This document shows positions 27,653-36,442 of a stretch of DNA of 64,000 nt, one piece after another; the first letter of the stretch is position 1, and each line of letters opens with the position of its first letter. Under the pieces are notes generated by a model. The model worked only from the letters and a program-made list of their open reading frames with translations, made no database searches and had not been told where the DNA came from. The stretch lies in contig JBFIES010000006.1 in assembly GCA_041603235.1 (NCBI GenBank), positions 202,045 to 266,044 of the forward strand, in the 5' to 3' direction. Origin of the DNA: Panacagrimonas sp041603235 (GTDB lineage Bacteria; Pseudomonadota; Gammaproteobacteria; Nevskiales; Nevskiaceae). The translations under genes were made by a program, and so were the position numbers.

Positions 27653-27919
27653 TTATTGAACGTCGGCTTCGGTGTAATTGTTCAGCCCGTACTCGTCTTG
27701 CGCTTCAGCCAGCGCGGCATCTGCACCTTCCTCTGCAGCCTCGCGCCCGGTGGTCACGTTCTGACCTGCTACCTGCTGTGCCATCTGTGCGGTTTGGCCG
27801 CGAACGGACTTGCCGAAATAGGAGAACGCGCCGATGGCGGCCAAAGCGATCAACGCCACGATGATGATGTATTCCACCATGCCCTGGCCGAGGATCTCTC
27901 GCGTTGTCTTGTATTGCAT
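27653..27919 (-). CDS. flp: Flp major pilin
   Basis: 88 residues. The leader ends at Gly11 and is followed by QGMVEYIIIVALIALAAIG, the Flp signature with Glu +5 and Tyr +6. The mature protein is about 77 residues: a hydrophobic helix and an amphipathic Ala/Gln/Glu-rich tail. GGAGAG lies 8 bases before the ATG. The gene has its own 263-base upstream gap and a 190-base downstream gap before the TadG-like gene, which fits separate high-level expression. Confidence 0.96.
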   Translation of the reverse strand: MQYKTTREILGQGMVEYIIIVALIALAAIGAFSYFGKSVRGQTAQMAQQVAGQNVTTGREAAEEGADAALAEAQDEYGLNNYTEADVQ

Positions 27920-28182
27920 GAGCGTCTCTCCGATTCAATGATGCAATGGTGTTCCTTGCATGCTCTTGCCGTTCAAGATTGATGCGTCATGAGCGGCGCA
28001 GCGCTGAGTACTTAGATTGTCTCGGGAACAGGCCCCTCACAACCCTGACAATCCACGTATTTGAGAATGTTCTGAATGTCTCTGACAACTCTGCTGTGCA
28101 CGGGGATACGGCACTCGATGGAATGATTCCAGACTCGCCGGCGAATGCTCTGATGCAGCACGCCGCACCCGGGGCTGTGGAC
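27920..28182 (-). promoter_or_regulatory. Leader region upstream of flp
   Basis: This 263-base gap is the longest inside the Tad operon and precedes the major pilin. It has a good ribosome-binding site next to flp. I could not fix -35/-10 boxes with confidence; the call of an internal promoter rests on gap length and on the need for excess pilin. Confidence 0.35.
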
Positions 28183-28905
28183 TCAAGGAAGATCGTCACT
28201 GACGATCGCGCTCTGCATTCGCACCGTCGCATCAGCAGCCACTGGCAGGTAGAACCCGGGAGCGATCCCGTCTTGTTCCAAACCGCTGATGGCGCTACAT
28301 GCAAGCTGCCGTGCGGATACGAATGCCGGCTGGTTCACGATCTCGAAAATCAACCTGTCCAGACCGGGCACAACCAGACGATGGCACCACAGGCTGCGAA
28401 TTTTGAGCAAGTTTGCGTCTTGCAAATTAATCTGGCCGCTTCCGCTGTCCGATGAGAAATGGGCAAGCGTCCTCGGACGATATCTCAGGTTGTCGTTAGG
28501 AATGACGTTCTGCCACCGATAGTCTTCTTCGCCAGTTCTGCGAATCCACTGAAGCCTTTGCAAGCGGTCGAAGATTTCACGATTGGGGCTGACCAACTCC
28601 GCACCGATGCCCGGCAGTGCCGCCAATGTCTTTGCCCTGGCTACCGCCTGGCTCAGGCCGGTGCTGTCTCGTTGGCCCAAGCTATAGAGCGTTGCCATGT
28701 TGTTGGCCAATTCGGCTTCGATGGGGCCGGTCCGGGCGTGGTTCACCGCGCCGGCGCGCGCCGCCAGAAACGTCGCCGTATTAAGGGTGTGCTTGGTACG
28801 ATAGACGCGTGTCATCTCGAACAGGCCGGTCATCAAGGCCGCGAAAATCAAAAAAACCACTACGAACTCGATTGCCCCGGCGCCGTGCTGCCGGTCAGGC
28901 CTCAT
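28183..28905 (-). CDS. tadE: TadE-like pseudopilin
   Basis: 240 residues from the ATG at 28905, which overlaps the tadD stop (ATGA). The leader MRPDRQHG is followed by AGAIEF (Glu +5, Phe +6) and a hydrophobic helix (VVVFLIFAALMTGLFEMTR), then KHTLNTATFLAARAGAV, typical of TadE. Upstream in-frame codons exist but would bury the prepilin signal, so they are excluded. Confidence 0.9.
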   Translation of the reverse strand: MRPDRQHGAGAIEFVVVFLIFAALMTGLFEMTRVYRTKHTLNTATFLAARAGAVNHARTGPIEAELANNMATLYSLGQRDSTGLSQAVARAKTLAALPGIGAELVSPNREIFDRLQRLQWIRRTGEEDYRWQNVIPNDNLRYRPRTLAHFSSDSGSGQINLQDANLLKIRSLWCHRLVVPGLDRLIFEIVNQPAFVSARQLACSAISGLEQDGIAPGFYLPVAADATVRMQSAIVSDDLP

Positions 28906-29393
28906 TGATTCGTCGCGGCGCGACCAACGGTGTCCGCAGTGGCCTGCGAATCCGCACCACTCAGGAGGCGCCCGTGCAGCTGATTGATGTGTCCGCGATA
29001 GGGGCTGTCCGGCGGTAGCACCTGGCTCGCTGTTTCGAGCGTCTGGATGGCCTGCTTGAGTTCGACCACGGCCAGATTGTGCCAGAGGCGACCATCCTCG
29101 CGCGTGTACTTCAGGCCATCCTTGTACGCGCGCATGGCTGCTTCGAGCTGTGCCTGTCGCGTATAGATATTGCCAAGTTGCAGCCACACCTCAGGCAATC
29201 GCGGATGGCTGACACTGAGTTCGCGATACATGACTTCGGCATCCAGAAGACGCGCTTCCCGCAAGGCCAGACTGGCTCGCTCAAGTTTGTCTCGGAGAGG
29301 ATCGCCGGCCTGCGGCGGCACGGTCCTTGAAGAGCCTGCGCATGCCGACAACAAGGTGCCGAGAACCAGCATGCAAAGCACGATGCGCGTCAT
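28902..29393 (-). CDS. tadD: TadD-like TPR lipoprotein
   Basis: 163 residues from the ATG at 29393, which overlaps the DUF192 stop. The lipoprotein signal ends LLSAC (Cys18). About two to three tetratricopeptide repeats are visible (ARLLDAEVMYRELSVSHP, VWLQLGNIYTRQAQLEAAM, LWHNLAVVELKQAIQTL). TadD-type lipoproteins help assemble the secretin or pilus in the periplasm. Confidence 0.88.
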   Translation of the reverse strand: MTRIVLCMLVLGTLLSACAGSSRTVPPQAGDPLRDKLERASLALREARLLDAEVMYRELSVSHPRLPEVWLQLGNIYTRQAQLEAAMRAYKDGLKYTREDGRLWHNLAVVELKQAIQTLETASQVLPPDSPYRGHINQLHGRLLSGADSQATADTVGRAATNQ

Positions 29394-29752
29394 GGGCAAA
29401 ACCTCAATTGCGATCCAACGTGGATGTTCCAATGTGTTGCGCCTCCCGCCTTCAACTCCACCACTTGCCTTCCCCTGGGACACAGGCTGACCCGGCACGG
29501 TGCAAGTTCAGCGCAGATGCGCAGCACGCGGCCCTCCGCCGAAAGGTGCAGCACGTCGATGGGATACTGCATGCCGAAGGTGTGAATCGCCTGGCAGCGG
29601 GTGAACCACCATGCTTCTGAAACGCCGGGCTCTTCGTGGCCGATCAGTCCACGCAAACGAGAAAAGAAGCCAAAGGGTCTGACCGCTCTGGAAAACAGGA
29701 CGCGATTCTGTGCATCGCAGATCGACCCACAGCAGAGCGTCTTACCGATCAT
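29390..29752 (-). CDS. DUF192 family protein
   Basis: 120 residues. The family pattern is FFSRLRGLIGHEEP near residue 29, then CQAIHTFGMQYPIDVLHL near residue 53, and a final EL(K)AG-like segment (VVELKAGGATHWNI). Most DUF192 proteins are exported, but this one lacks a signal peptide. Function is unknown. It lies 2 bases after tadC and overlaps tadD by 4, so it is a fixed part of the operon. Confidence 0.85.
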   Translation of the reverse strand: MIGKTLCCGSICDAQNRVLFSRAVRPFGFFSRLRGLIGHEEPGVSEAWWFTRCQAIHTFGMQYPIDVLHLSAEGRVLRICAELAPCRVSLCPRGRQVVELKAGGATHWNIHVGSQLRFCP

Positions 29753-29754
29753 GA

Positions 29755-30630
29755 TCAGACGTCATGCAGCAGCTTCATCACAATCGGAAAGCCGAGCACG
29801 ATGAAGGTTGTCGGAAAAATGAAGGCCACCAGAGGGAAAATCAGTTTTACAGGCGCTTCCATGGCCTGCTTCTCTGCGCGTTGGAATCGGTCGATGCGTT
29901 GTTGTTCTGCCTGTACCCTGAGCGTGGCGCCAACGCTGCCGCCGCTGCGCTCGGCCTGTGCAATGGCCGACACAACGCTGGTCACCTCACGCATCTCAAG
30001 CCGCTTCGCCATCGACTCCAGGGCCTCCACCCGGCCGGCACCCGCCTTGATGTCTCGATTGACCTTTTCCAGTTCCAGCCTGAAAAGTCCCTCCGGACCG
30101 TTGGCTGTGGCCTGGATCAAAGCGCCCGGAAGACTCAGGCCTGCTTCCACAGCCATGGTGATGAAATCCAGATAGGTGGGCAGCGTCTTGACGATGGAAC
30201 GCTCACGCTTGCGCCGTGCCTCCTTGAGTTTCAGCAAGGGAACCATGCCGCCGAAACCGGCCGCCAACATCAGCCAGAACAGCGAGAAAATGTCGAGCAT
30301 GCTCAGAGCGGATGCCGCCGCGGCTGCAAACAATGCTGCCGTGACGACGCGTAGCGACACAAACTGTTCCGCGCCCATGTTGTAGTTCAGGCCCGCGTGT
30401 ACCAGCTTGCGTTGGATCTTTTCCAGATACTCCACGGTGAGCCAGCGGCCAAAGTAGTACGAGACGAACAAGACCAGGGGCCAGACCACACGTGTGGGGC
30501 CGGAGAGTGGATCCATATAAGTGCGATCTGGGCCGCGCACCGTCTTGCGAAAGCTGTTGATGGCTAGTGCCGTCGTGGCAATGCATAGCAACGCCATCGT
30601 GATAATCAGCATAGGAAGCGAATCAGACAT
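29755..30630 (-). CDS. tadC: Tad inner-membrane platform protein TadC
   Basis: 291 residues. It carries a T2SS/T4P type F (GspF-like) domain (KTLPTYLDFITMAVEAGLSLPGAL, then AQAERSGGSVGATLRVQAEQQR) with membrane segments at the N-terminus, middle and C-terminus. TadB and TadC form the inner-membrane platform on which the TadA ATPase works. It overlaps tadB by 8 bases. Confidence 0.95.
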   Translation of the reverse strand: MSDSLPMLIITMALLCIATTALAINSFRKTVRGPDRTYMDPLSGPTRVVWPLVLFVSYYFGRWLTVEYLEKIQRKLVHAGLNYNMGAEQFVSLRVVTAALFAAAAASALSMLDIFSLFWLMLAAGFGGMVPLLKLKEARRKRERSIVKTLPTYLDFITMAVEAGLSLPGALIQATANGPEGLFRLELEKVNRDIKAGAGRVEALESMAKRLEMREVTSVVSAIAQAERSGGSVGATLRVQAEQQRIDRFQRAEKQAMEAPVKLIFPLVAFIFPTTFIVLGFPIVMKLLHDV

Positions 30631-31474
30631 CGATGTTCACGATCTTGTAGATGAAGTGGTAGCCAATGACTTCCAGTGTCACGATGACCGCAATGGTGGT
30701 CCAGCCGTACCATGCGTCGAACAGGTAGCTCATGGCGCGTGGCTCCATCTCCGACAAAGCGAAGATCAGGAAGACAGGGAGGCTGGTCATCACCAGGCCC
30801 TGCAGTTTTCCCTGCGCGGTCAGGCTGCGGATCTTGCCTTCCATCTGCAGGCGTTTTCGTAGAGTGTCGGAGATGCGCTCAAGCGTCTCGGCCAGATTTC
30901 CGCCAATCTCTCGCGACACTTTCATTGCCGCCGTCACCAGCTGAACTTCGACTTCAGGCAAACGCCTGTACAGGTTGTCCATGGCTTCGCCATAGGCAAT
31001 GCCCAGGCGCAGTTCTCGCAGCGTCAGCCCCAATTCCTGCGACAAAGGTGGCTGCTGATAAGCAATCATGGTTTCCATGGCCTGCGTCAGACTCAATCCG
31101 GAACGCAGGCTTGTGGCTATGGAGAGCAGGGCATCGGGCAATTGGGCAACGGCCTTGTTGAGACGTCGGCGACGCAGATACCAGTAAACCAACGGCGGCG
31201 ATGCGCCCAGCGCAGTGGCTGACAGGAGCGCCAGGAAGGGGCCGCCGCCCAGTAGCAAGACCAGGCAGAACACCAGCAACAGCAACAACAAATTGGCCAT
31301 GAAAAGGCGCGCCGGATCGATGAACAGGAACATGTCCGACAAATTGCGATTGGCGGCAATCTGAAATTCCCGGCGATAGATTCGGCCTGCATCGACCAGA
31401 ATACGCGCTACGTAGTAGGCCGTGGCCGTTGCCAATGCGGCTACGAAAAAAGACAGCATCAGCGCCGCGTTCAT
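30623..31474 (-). CDS. tadB: Tad inner-membrane platform protein TadB
   Basis: 283 residues with a T2SS type F domain (LPDALLSIATSLRSGLSLTQAM, then SREIGGNLAETLERISDTLR) and hydrophobic segments near residues 3-22, 55-85 and the C-terminus. It starts inside the tadA stop (ATGA at 31471-31474) and is the partner of TadC. Confidence 0.95.
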   Translation of the reverse strand: MNAALMLSFFVAALATATAYYVARILVDAGRIYRREFQIAANRNLSDMFLFIDPARLFMANLLLLLLVFCLVLLLGGGPFLALLSATALGASPPLVYWYLRRRRLNKAVAQLPDALLSIATSLRSGLSLTQAMETMIAYQQPPLSQELGLTLRELRLGIAYGEAMDNLYRRLPEVEVQLVTAAMKVSREIGGNLAETLERISDTLRKRLQMEGKIRSLTAQGKLQGLVMTSLPVFLIFALSEMEPRAMSYLFDAWYGWTTIAVIVTLEVIGYHFIYKIVNIDV

Positions 31475-33183
31475 GCTGGCTGCGTGCCTGCCGACTGAAA
31501 GATCGACATGTCCAGCCCAACGCCGCGCGTGGCCAGATCTTCGTAGAATTCCGGCACCAGGCCGGTGGCCTCAAAGCGGCCTTGTACCCGCCCTCTTTCG
31601 TCGTATCCGGATGGGCGGAAACGGAACACTTCTGCCAATTGGATGCGGCCGTTCTCCATGCCGGTCACCTCCGAAATGCTGGTCACTTTTCGCGAGCCGC
31701 AACTGAAGCGAGTTTGCTGAACGATGAGGTGAATGGCCGACGCAATCTGCTCGCGGATGGCGACAATGGGCAAGTCCATGCCCGCCATCATGACCATGAC
31801 CTCAATGCGCGAAATGCAATCGCGCGCACTGTTGGCATGCGCGGTTGTCAGCGATCCGTCGTGGCCAGTGTTCATGGCTTGCAACATGTCCAGCGCTTCG
31901 CCGCCGCGGCACTCGCCGACCACGATTCTGTCGGGCCGCATGCGCAAACTGTTTCTCACCAGATCACGAATGCTCACGGCGCCCCGGCCTTCCTGGTTCG
32001 ATGGTCTGGCCTCCAGGGACACCATGTTGGGTTGGTACAAGCGAAGCTCCGCCGCGTCTTCAATGGTAACGATGCGCTCGCTTGGCGGAATGAAATTGGA
32101 CAACACATTGAGCAGGGTCGTCTTGCCCGAACCCGTGCCGCCTGAGATCAACACATTGCGCCGCTGGTGAACGGCCACTTCCAGAAAGTCCATCATCTGT
32201 TCGCTGACCGATCCGAAGGCCGCCAGTCGTTCTGAAGTGAGCTTTTCCTTTATGAATTTGCGGATGGTCAGGCTCGGTCCTTTGAGTGCCAGCGGCGGAA
32301 TCACCGCATTCACGCGGGAACCGTCCTTGAGCCGCGCGTCCACCATCGGCGAGCTCTCGTCAATACGGCGACCCAGCGGCGCCACGATTCGCTGAATAGT
32401 GGCTTGGACAGCATTGTCGTCAGTAAAAGTGACGTCTGATTTTCTGATGCGACCGTCGCACTCGTAAAAAATCTCGCGGGCCGAATTGACCATGATCTCG
32501 CTGATCTCATCGCGGGCCAGCAGCGGCTCCAGCGGCCCTAGACCCACGGCTTCGGCGACGACTTGGCGGATCAACAAGGGGCGGTCAATGTTGGCTGGAC
32601 AATCGCTTGCCGACTCCAGAATTTCGGATACCAGTTGCCGAGCGAGTTCACGCAGTTCTTCGTCGGACATCGCGCTCACGTTCAGACGGCGCAAGTCCAT
32701 TTGTTCGTGCAAGCCTATTCGAAGGCGGACCCGCCACGTATGCAGCGTTTCTTCATCTTTACGAGCTCGCTGTCCATCGACTGCTCCAGGTTCATGGTCC
32801 TCAGTTGTTGTTCTCTTTATTGGCGCTGGACCGTCTGGGTTCTGACCAGGACTGGCTGTGCCCTGGCTGCGTGCGGCTGGGCGTGCCGGAAGCCTTGGGA
32901 CGACCTGAATCTGATAATCATGAATCTGAATCAGGTCGTCGGTGCCGAGCGGGCCGTAGTGTTTGATGCGAATTCCATTGACCCGGGTGCCTTCTTCGCT
33001 TTCCAGATCTTCCAGATAAAGCCCGTCCTCTTGCACAGCGAGGCGTGCATGCGAGGCCTCAACCCGCCAACCCTGTAGCACTACACCGCAATCAGGGGCC
33101 TTGCCGATGACACAGACTGAGTCCGAAAAATGAGCATCCGATACAGCGGTGCCGCGGGAAGTCATGACTCGGACTTGGAACAT
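31471..33183 (-). CDS. tadA: FHA-domain TadA/CpaF secretion ATPase
   Basis: 570 residues. The N-terminal ~95 residues are an FHA domain (CVIGKAPDCGVVL, SHARLAVQEDGLYLEDLES, EGTRVNGIRI) with the conserved Gly, Ser-His and Asn-Gly positions for phosphothreonine binding. A Pro-rich linker leads to a complete CpaF ATPase: P-loop ISGGTGSGKTTLLNVL near residue 345, Walker B-like MRPDRIVVGECRGGEALDM, and the His-box region MNTGHDGSLTTAHANS. It powers pilus assembly. Fusion to FHA implies control by a Ser/Thr kinase. It is the first gene of the Tad operon. Confidence 0.94.
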   Translation of the reverse strand: MFQVRVMTSRGTAVSDAHFSDSVCVIGKAPDCGVVLQGWRVEASHARLAVQEDGLYLEDLESEEGTRVNGIRIKHYGPLGTDDLIQIHDYQIQVVPRLPARPAARSQGTASPGQNPDGPAPIKRTTTEDHEPGAVDGQRARKDEETLHTWRVRLRIGLHEQMDLRRLNVSAMSDEELRELARQLVSEILESASDCPANIDRPLLIRQVVAEAVGLGPLEPLLARDEISEIMVNSAREIFYECDGRIRKSDVTFTDDNAVQATIQRIVAPLGRRIDESSPMVDARLKDGSRVNAVIPPLALKGPSLTIRKFIKEKLTSERLAAFGSVSEQMMDFLEVAVHQRRNVLISGGTGSGKTTLLNVLSNFIPPSERIVTIEDAAELRLYQPNMVSLEARPSNQEGRGAVSIRDLVRNSLRMRPDRIVVGECRGGEALDMLQAMNTGHDGSLTTAHANSARDCISRIEVMVMMAGMDLPIVAIREQIASAIHLIVQQTRFSCGSRKVTSISEVTGMENGRIQLAEVFRFRPSGYDERGRVQGRFEATGLVPEFYEDLATRGVGLDMSIFQSAGTQPA

Positions 33184-33572
33184 GTTTTCACGACCTCTAT
33201 CTGAGGGCAGATTGCACGAGACCTGACGATTGATGGGCGGCGCTGTATTTCATCTGGATAGCGCTACTTGTTTTGATTCGTGCACCAATTGAAATCATCA
33301 GATGCGCAATAATCAATTCAAATCAGAAAGCGCATTAGAAAAGCGTGGCATCACACGTATTCCTGCAGTGCTCTGGTGCCTGATGCCGAACTAAATGCGC
33401 TTGGCGGGCCTTCGGAGAGGCGCGCCCGGACAGAGCAAGTGCTGCGCTCTTGTTGCGGTAATCCGATCGCCGTTCTAACCCTTCTTATGGCGTTCCGCGC
33501 TTTCGGCCACATGGGGACGGCGAACATGGTCGCGTTCCCCGCTTCCTTCAACGATCAGAAGGCGAAGAGCAA
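33184..33572. promoter_or_regulatory. Intergenic region upstream of the Tad operon
   Basis: 389 bases with no gene I can support; short frames here lack family features. The part at 33241-33350 is AT-rich and would hold the promoter of the leftward tad operon, whose first gene starts at 33183. I could not identify an unambiguous promoter. The stop of the LAL regulator gene is at 33573, so this gap also contains its terminator, if any. Confidence 0.35.
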
Positions 33573-36308
33573 CTAGAGGAGCTTGAGAACACGTGCTCGT
33601 GCAATTGCGGCAGAGCGGCTGGGTACGCCGAGTTTGCGATACAAATTTTGAAGATGTCCTTTGACTGTGCTGACGCTGAGGTCCAGCCGATCTGAAATAT
33701 GCTGATTGGATAGGCCGGCCTCAATTAATTGCAACAGCTCCATCTGTCGTTTGGTGAGTGCTTCGCTCAAGTCGGATTCAACCGCGCCTGCGATCAGTCT
33801 TTCGTTCAGGCTGGGGTCGCTCAAAGGCAACTGCGCACACAGCTTTGAGAACAACTCGCGCTCCTCGCTTCTTGCAAAGCCCCAGGCGGATGGGCGTGTG
33901 TCTTCTATCAGCGGTGCAAGCTCTCTGGCCCGGTCTGCAAACGGCCGCAAGATGGCGTGACTGGCCGCGAGATTGATCGCTTGTATCAGGCGTCTCGCCG
34001 ATGTTTTCAGGTTGCCGTTCTTGAAATGAAGAATGCACTGCATGAGTCGTGCGTCTACCATCCGGGCGGTGCGACCTTCTGCTTTAGCTCGCTCAAAAAC
34101 TTCAGAGATCAGCGGTTCTGTGTCCGCTGGCAGGTGCGGCTCACTCAGTTTCACATCTGCCAAAGTAGAACTGTAGACATCCCATCCATGCCCCCGGCAA
34201 GCCCAGTCGGGTAATGCGTTGTCGTGAATGGAAACAATGCCCAGCGTCCTGGCGCGACGCTGTGCCTCTTCTTCGTGGCCGAGGCGAAGCAGGCGGCGTA
34301 TCCAGTGGCATCCAACCAGATAGGCCAGGCGCAATGGATAGTGGCTGACGATCTGGTCGATGTTCGCAACCCAGTCCCGGTCGGTGAGCGGGTTGGCGCA
34401 GAGCTTGATGGCAGCGTCCATGCCGCTGGATAACGCATCGATGAAGCCATGCGATTGCGCGGTTCTGAATCCCTGTTGAATCAATGTGCGTGCTTGCTCT
34501 TCTTCGCCGGTCTCGATGAGACAGGTGGCTGCCAGCAAGGCAATCGTGCCGCAGATTCCGGCGCTGTCGCCGAGCTCGCCGGGCAGCACCTTGAGCGATG
34601 CAAGCAATGGTTGGATGGCTTGTTCGTAGTGACCTTCCATGACCGATGGCAATGCCGTGAGTGCCGTGGTCCAACCGAGTGCATAGTGACTTTGAGCCTG
34701 CAGCGCAGAGGTGTTTCCTGCACGGATGCTGTCGCGAGCGGTGAAGAAGTCGTACACGCTGGAGCTGTAGATGCTGCGAATGCAGCGTGCCACGGTGATG
34801 TCGAAAGGATCATCTGTCCTGCCACTTTCGAGCCACCGCATGGCCTTGTCATTGGCATCTGCGAGCGCGTCGGTAAAGACATCGATGCACATACGAATAA
34901 TTTCAAGTCGCCGCTCGATGTCTCGCAGATTGGCTTCTTCTCCGGGCAGACCGCGGGTGCGATCGATGCGGCGTGCGAGCCGTGCAAGTTGGTGGCGTCC
35001 TTCGTCGTAGCGTTGGTTCAGGACCAGCGCCCAGACATACCAGTACTCCGCTTCCCAGCCCAGCGTATTGCCCTGGTCCAGGAGGCGCCGGGTCCAGACG
35101 ATGTACTGTGGAATATCTCCCTGATTTCGCACGAGCGCTTGTGCACTGCGCTCAAGCACTCTCACCGCAATATCGGATGCGCCACCTTCGATGGCGTATT
35201 CGATGGCCTGTCTCCATTTGCCCTGCTCTTCACACCATTGAGCAGCACGTGTCATCAGTTGTGCGCGATGTGCCGAGCTCAATTCAATCTGACCTTCGCC
35301 GCGCAGGCACTGCCGCATTAGTCCATGCAGCCGGAAGTCACGACGGTTCCGGTCCAGCGGCATGACAAACAAGTTGTGGTCGATCAGGTAATCAATATGC
35401 TGCTGTGCTCTGGAAGACTTGGTGACAAATGCAGCCAGCGGCGCGTTGAAAGTTTCCAGCAAGGCGATGGACAGCAGAAAGGCGCGCAGCTCGGAGGACA
35501 GGCCATCCAGAACCTGCCGATTGAGCAACGCCACCAGATCCTGATCGGAGCCTGAGAACTGCTTGAGCAAGGTTTCAGGTTCATCGCTCTTGGCCATCAC
35601 GATTTGCATCATGCGGACCGCGGCGGGCCAGCCCTCGGTTTGCTCAAGAATGGCTTGCAGATGCTGGGGGCCAAGTTTGTCTGCCAGCGTTGCGCCCAGC
35701 ATGCTGGCAACGCCTTCCAAGTCCAGACTCAGGGCAGAGAATCCGATTTCCCGCACGCGGCCTTCGAGCTTGGCGCGGACCAGGTTCATCGGAATGGCCG
35801 CAGTGCTCGACACGATGAAGCGCGCTTCATCCTGCGTCTCGAAGATCAACTGATCCAGCAGCTGTCGCAGTCGGGGATCATCACAGAAGTGAAGGTTGTC
35901 GATGAAAGCGGTAAACGGCACCGCCAAGGACCGGATCAGACGCAGCAGCCGGTCCACCCGGGTTTCCCACGCGTCTCCACCGCGAAATAGCGCCTGGGTG
36001 GGATGCGTCTGGTGGCGAAGGCTGCGGGAATGGCCCTCGAGATAGCCGAGCAGATCTTCCAGCTGCGTGTCGCGCTCTTCGAGTGTAGTCCAGTAGCATT
36101 TCTGCCCCTCGGCCTCGAGAGTGCTGTACAGCGTGGTCATCAAGACGGTCTTGCCATAGCCCACTGGCGCAACAATGGCCTGAAGTTTGGCCGAGCCAGA
36201 CAGGGACTGAGCGTCTGCCAGCGCCTGGGTGAGCACCGGCTTGAACGGGTAGTGCGGCGGCTCCTTGGGTGGTTTGGGGGCCGCGACGGCGGGCGGGGAA
36301 AAGTCCAT
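33573..36308 (-). CDS. LuxR-family MalT-type (LAL) ATP-binding transcriptional activator 1
   Basis: About 911 residues from ATG 36308; a TTG at 36338 would add ten. The NTPase N-terminus has a P-loop VAPVGYGKTVLM near residue 47 and a Walker B-like TAFIDNLHFCDD near 132. A TPR-like helical middle follows. The C-terminal LuxR helix-turn-helix is LTKRQMELLQLIEAGLSNQH with VSTVKGHLQNLYRKLGV. It is a large effector- and ATP-dependent activator of the MalT/AlkS kind. It diverges from the P450 gene, whose expression it probably controls. It is paralogous to the gene at 41169-43922. Confidence 0.9.
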   Translation of the reverse strand: MDFSPPAVAAPKPPKEPPHYPFKPVLTQALADAQSLSGSAKLQAIVAPVGYGKTVLMTTLYSTLEAEGQKCYWTTLEERDTQLEDLLGYLEGHSRSLRHQTHPTQALFRGGDAWETRVDRLLRLIRSLAVPFTAFIDNLHFCDDPRLRQLLDQLIFETQDEARFIVSSTAAIPMNLVRAKLEGRVREIGFSALSLDLEGVASMLGATLADKLGPQHLQAILEQTEGWPAAVRMMQIVMAKSDEPETLLKQFSGSDQDLVALLNRQVLDGLSSELRAFLLSIALLETFNAPLAAFVTKSSRAQQHIDYLIDHNLFVMPLDRNRRDFRLHGLMRQCLRGEGQIELSSAHRAQLMTRAAQWCEEQGKWRQAIEYAIEGGASDIAVRVLERSAQALVRNQGDIPQYIVWTRRLLDQGNTLGWEAEYWYVWALVLNQRYDEGRHQLARLARRIDRTRGLPGEEANLRDIERRLEIIRMCIDVFTDALADANDKAMRWLESGRTDDPFDITVARCIRSIYSSSVYDFFTARDSIRAGNTSALQAQSHYALGWTTALTALPSVMEGHYEQAIQPLLASLKVLPGELGDSAGICGTIALLAATCLIETGEEEQARTLIQQGFRTAQSHGFIDALSSGMDAAIKLCANPLTDRDWVANIDQIVSHYPLRLAYLVGCHWIRRLLRLGHEEEAQRRARTLGIVSIHDNALPDWACRGHGWDVYSSTLADVKLSEPHLPADTEPLISEVFERAKAEGRTARMVDARLMQCILHFKNGNLKTSARRLIQAINLAASHAILRPFADRARELAPLIEDTRPSAWGFARSEERELFSKLCAQLPLSDPSLNERLIAGAVESDLSEALTKRQMELLQLIEAGLSNQHISDRLDLSVSTVKGHLQNLYRKLGVPSRSAAIARARVLKLL

Positions 36309-36325
36309 GCCGTCATCTTGCGACC

Positions 36326-36338
36326 TTGGGGACCCCAA
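36326..36338. promoter_or_regulatory. Perfect palindrome in LAL1-P450 intergenic region
   Basis: TTGGGG-A-CCCCAA is a perfect inverted repeat with a single central base. It lies between the divergent LAL regulator and the P450 gene, overlapping the alternative TTG start. It is a candidate operator; binding is not shown. Confidence 0.4.
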
Positions 36339-36343
36339 AACCA

Positions 36344-36355
36344 GTACTTAAGTAC
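36344..36355. promoter_or_regulatory. Second palindrome in LAL1-P450 intergenic region
   Basis: GTACTTAAGTAC is a perfect 12-base palindrome six bases to the right of the first one. It lies 88 bases upstream of the P450 start, a suitable place for an activator or autoregulatory site. Confidence 0.4.
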
Positions 36356-36442
36356 CGCATGGAGTCCGCAATAGGCTCGTAGCATCCCATCCTGAAAGCA
36401 AACCACGACGAGAAGCGCCGCTGCCACCGCCAGGAGACGGAT

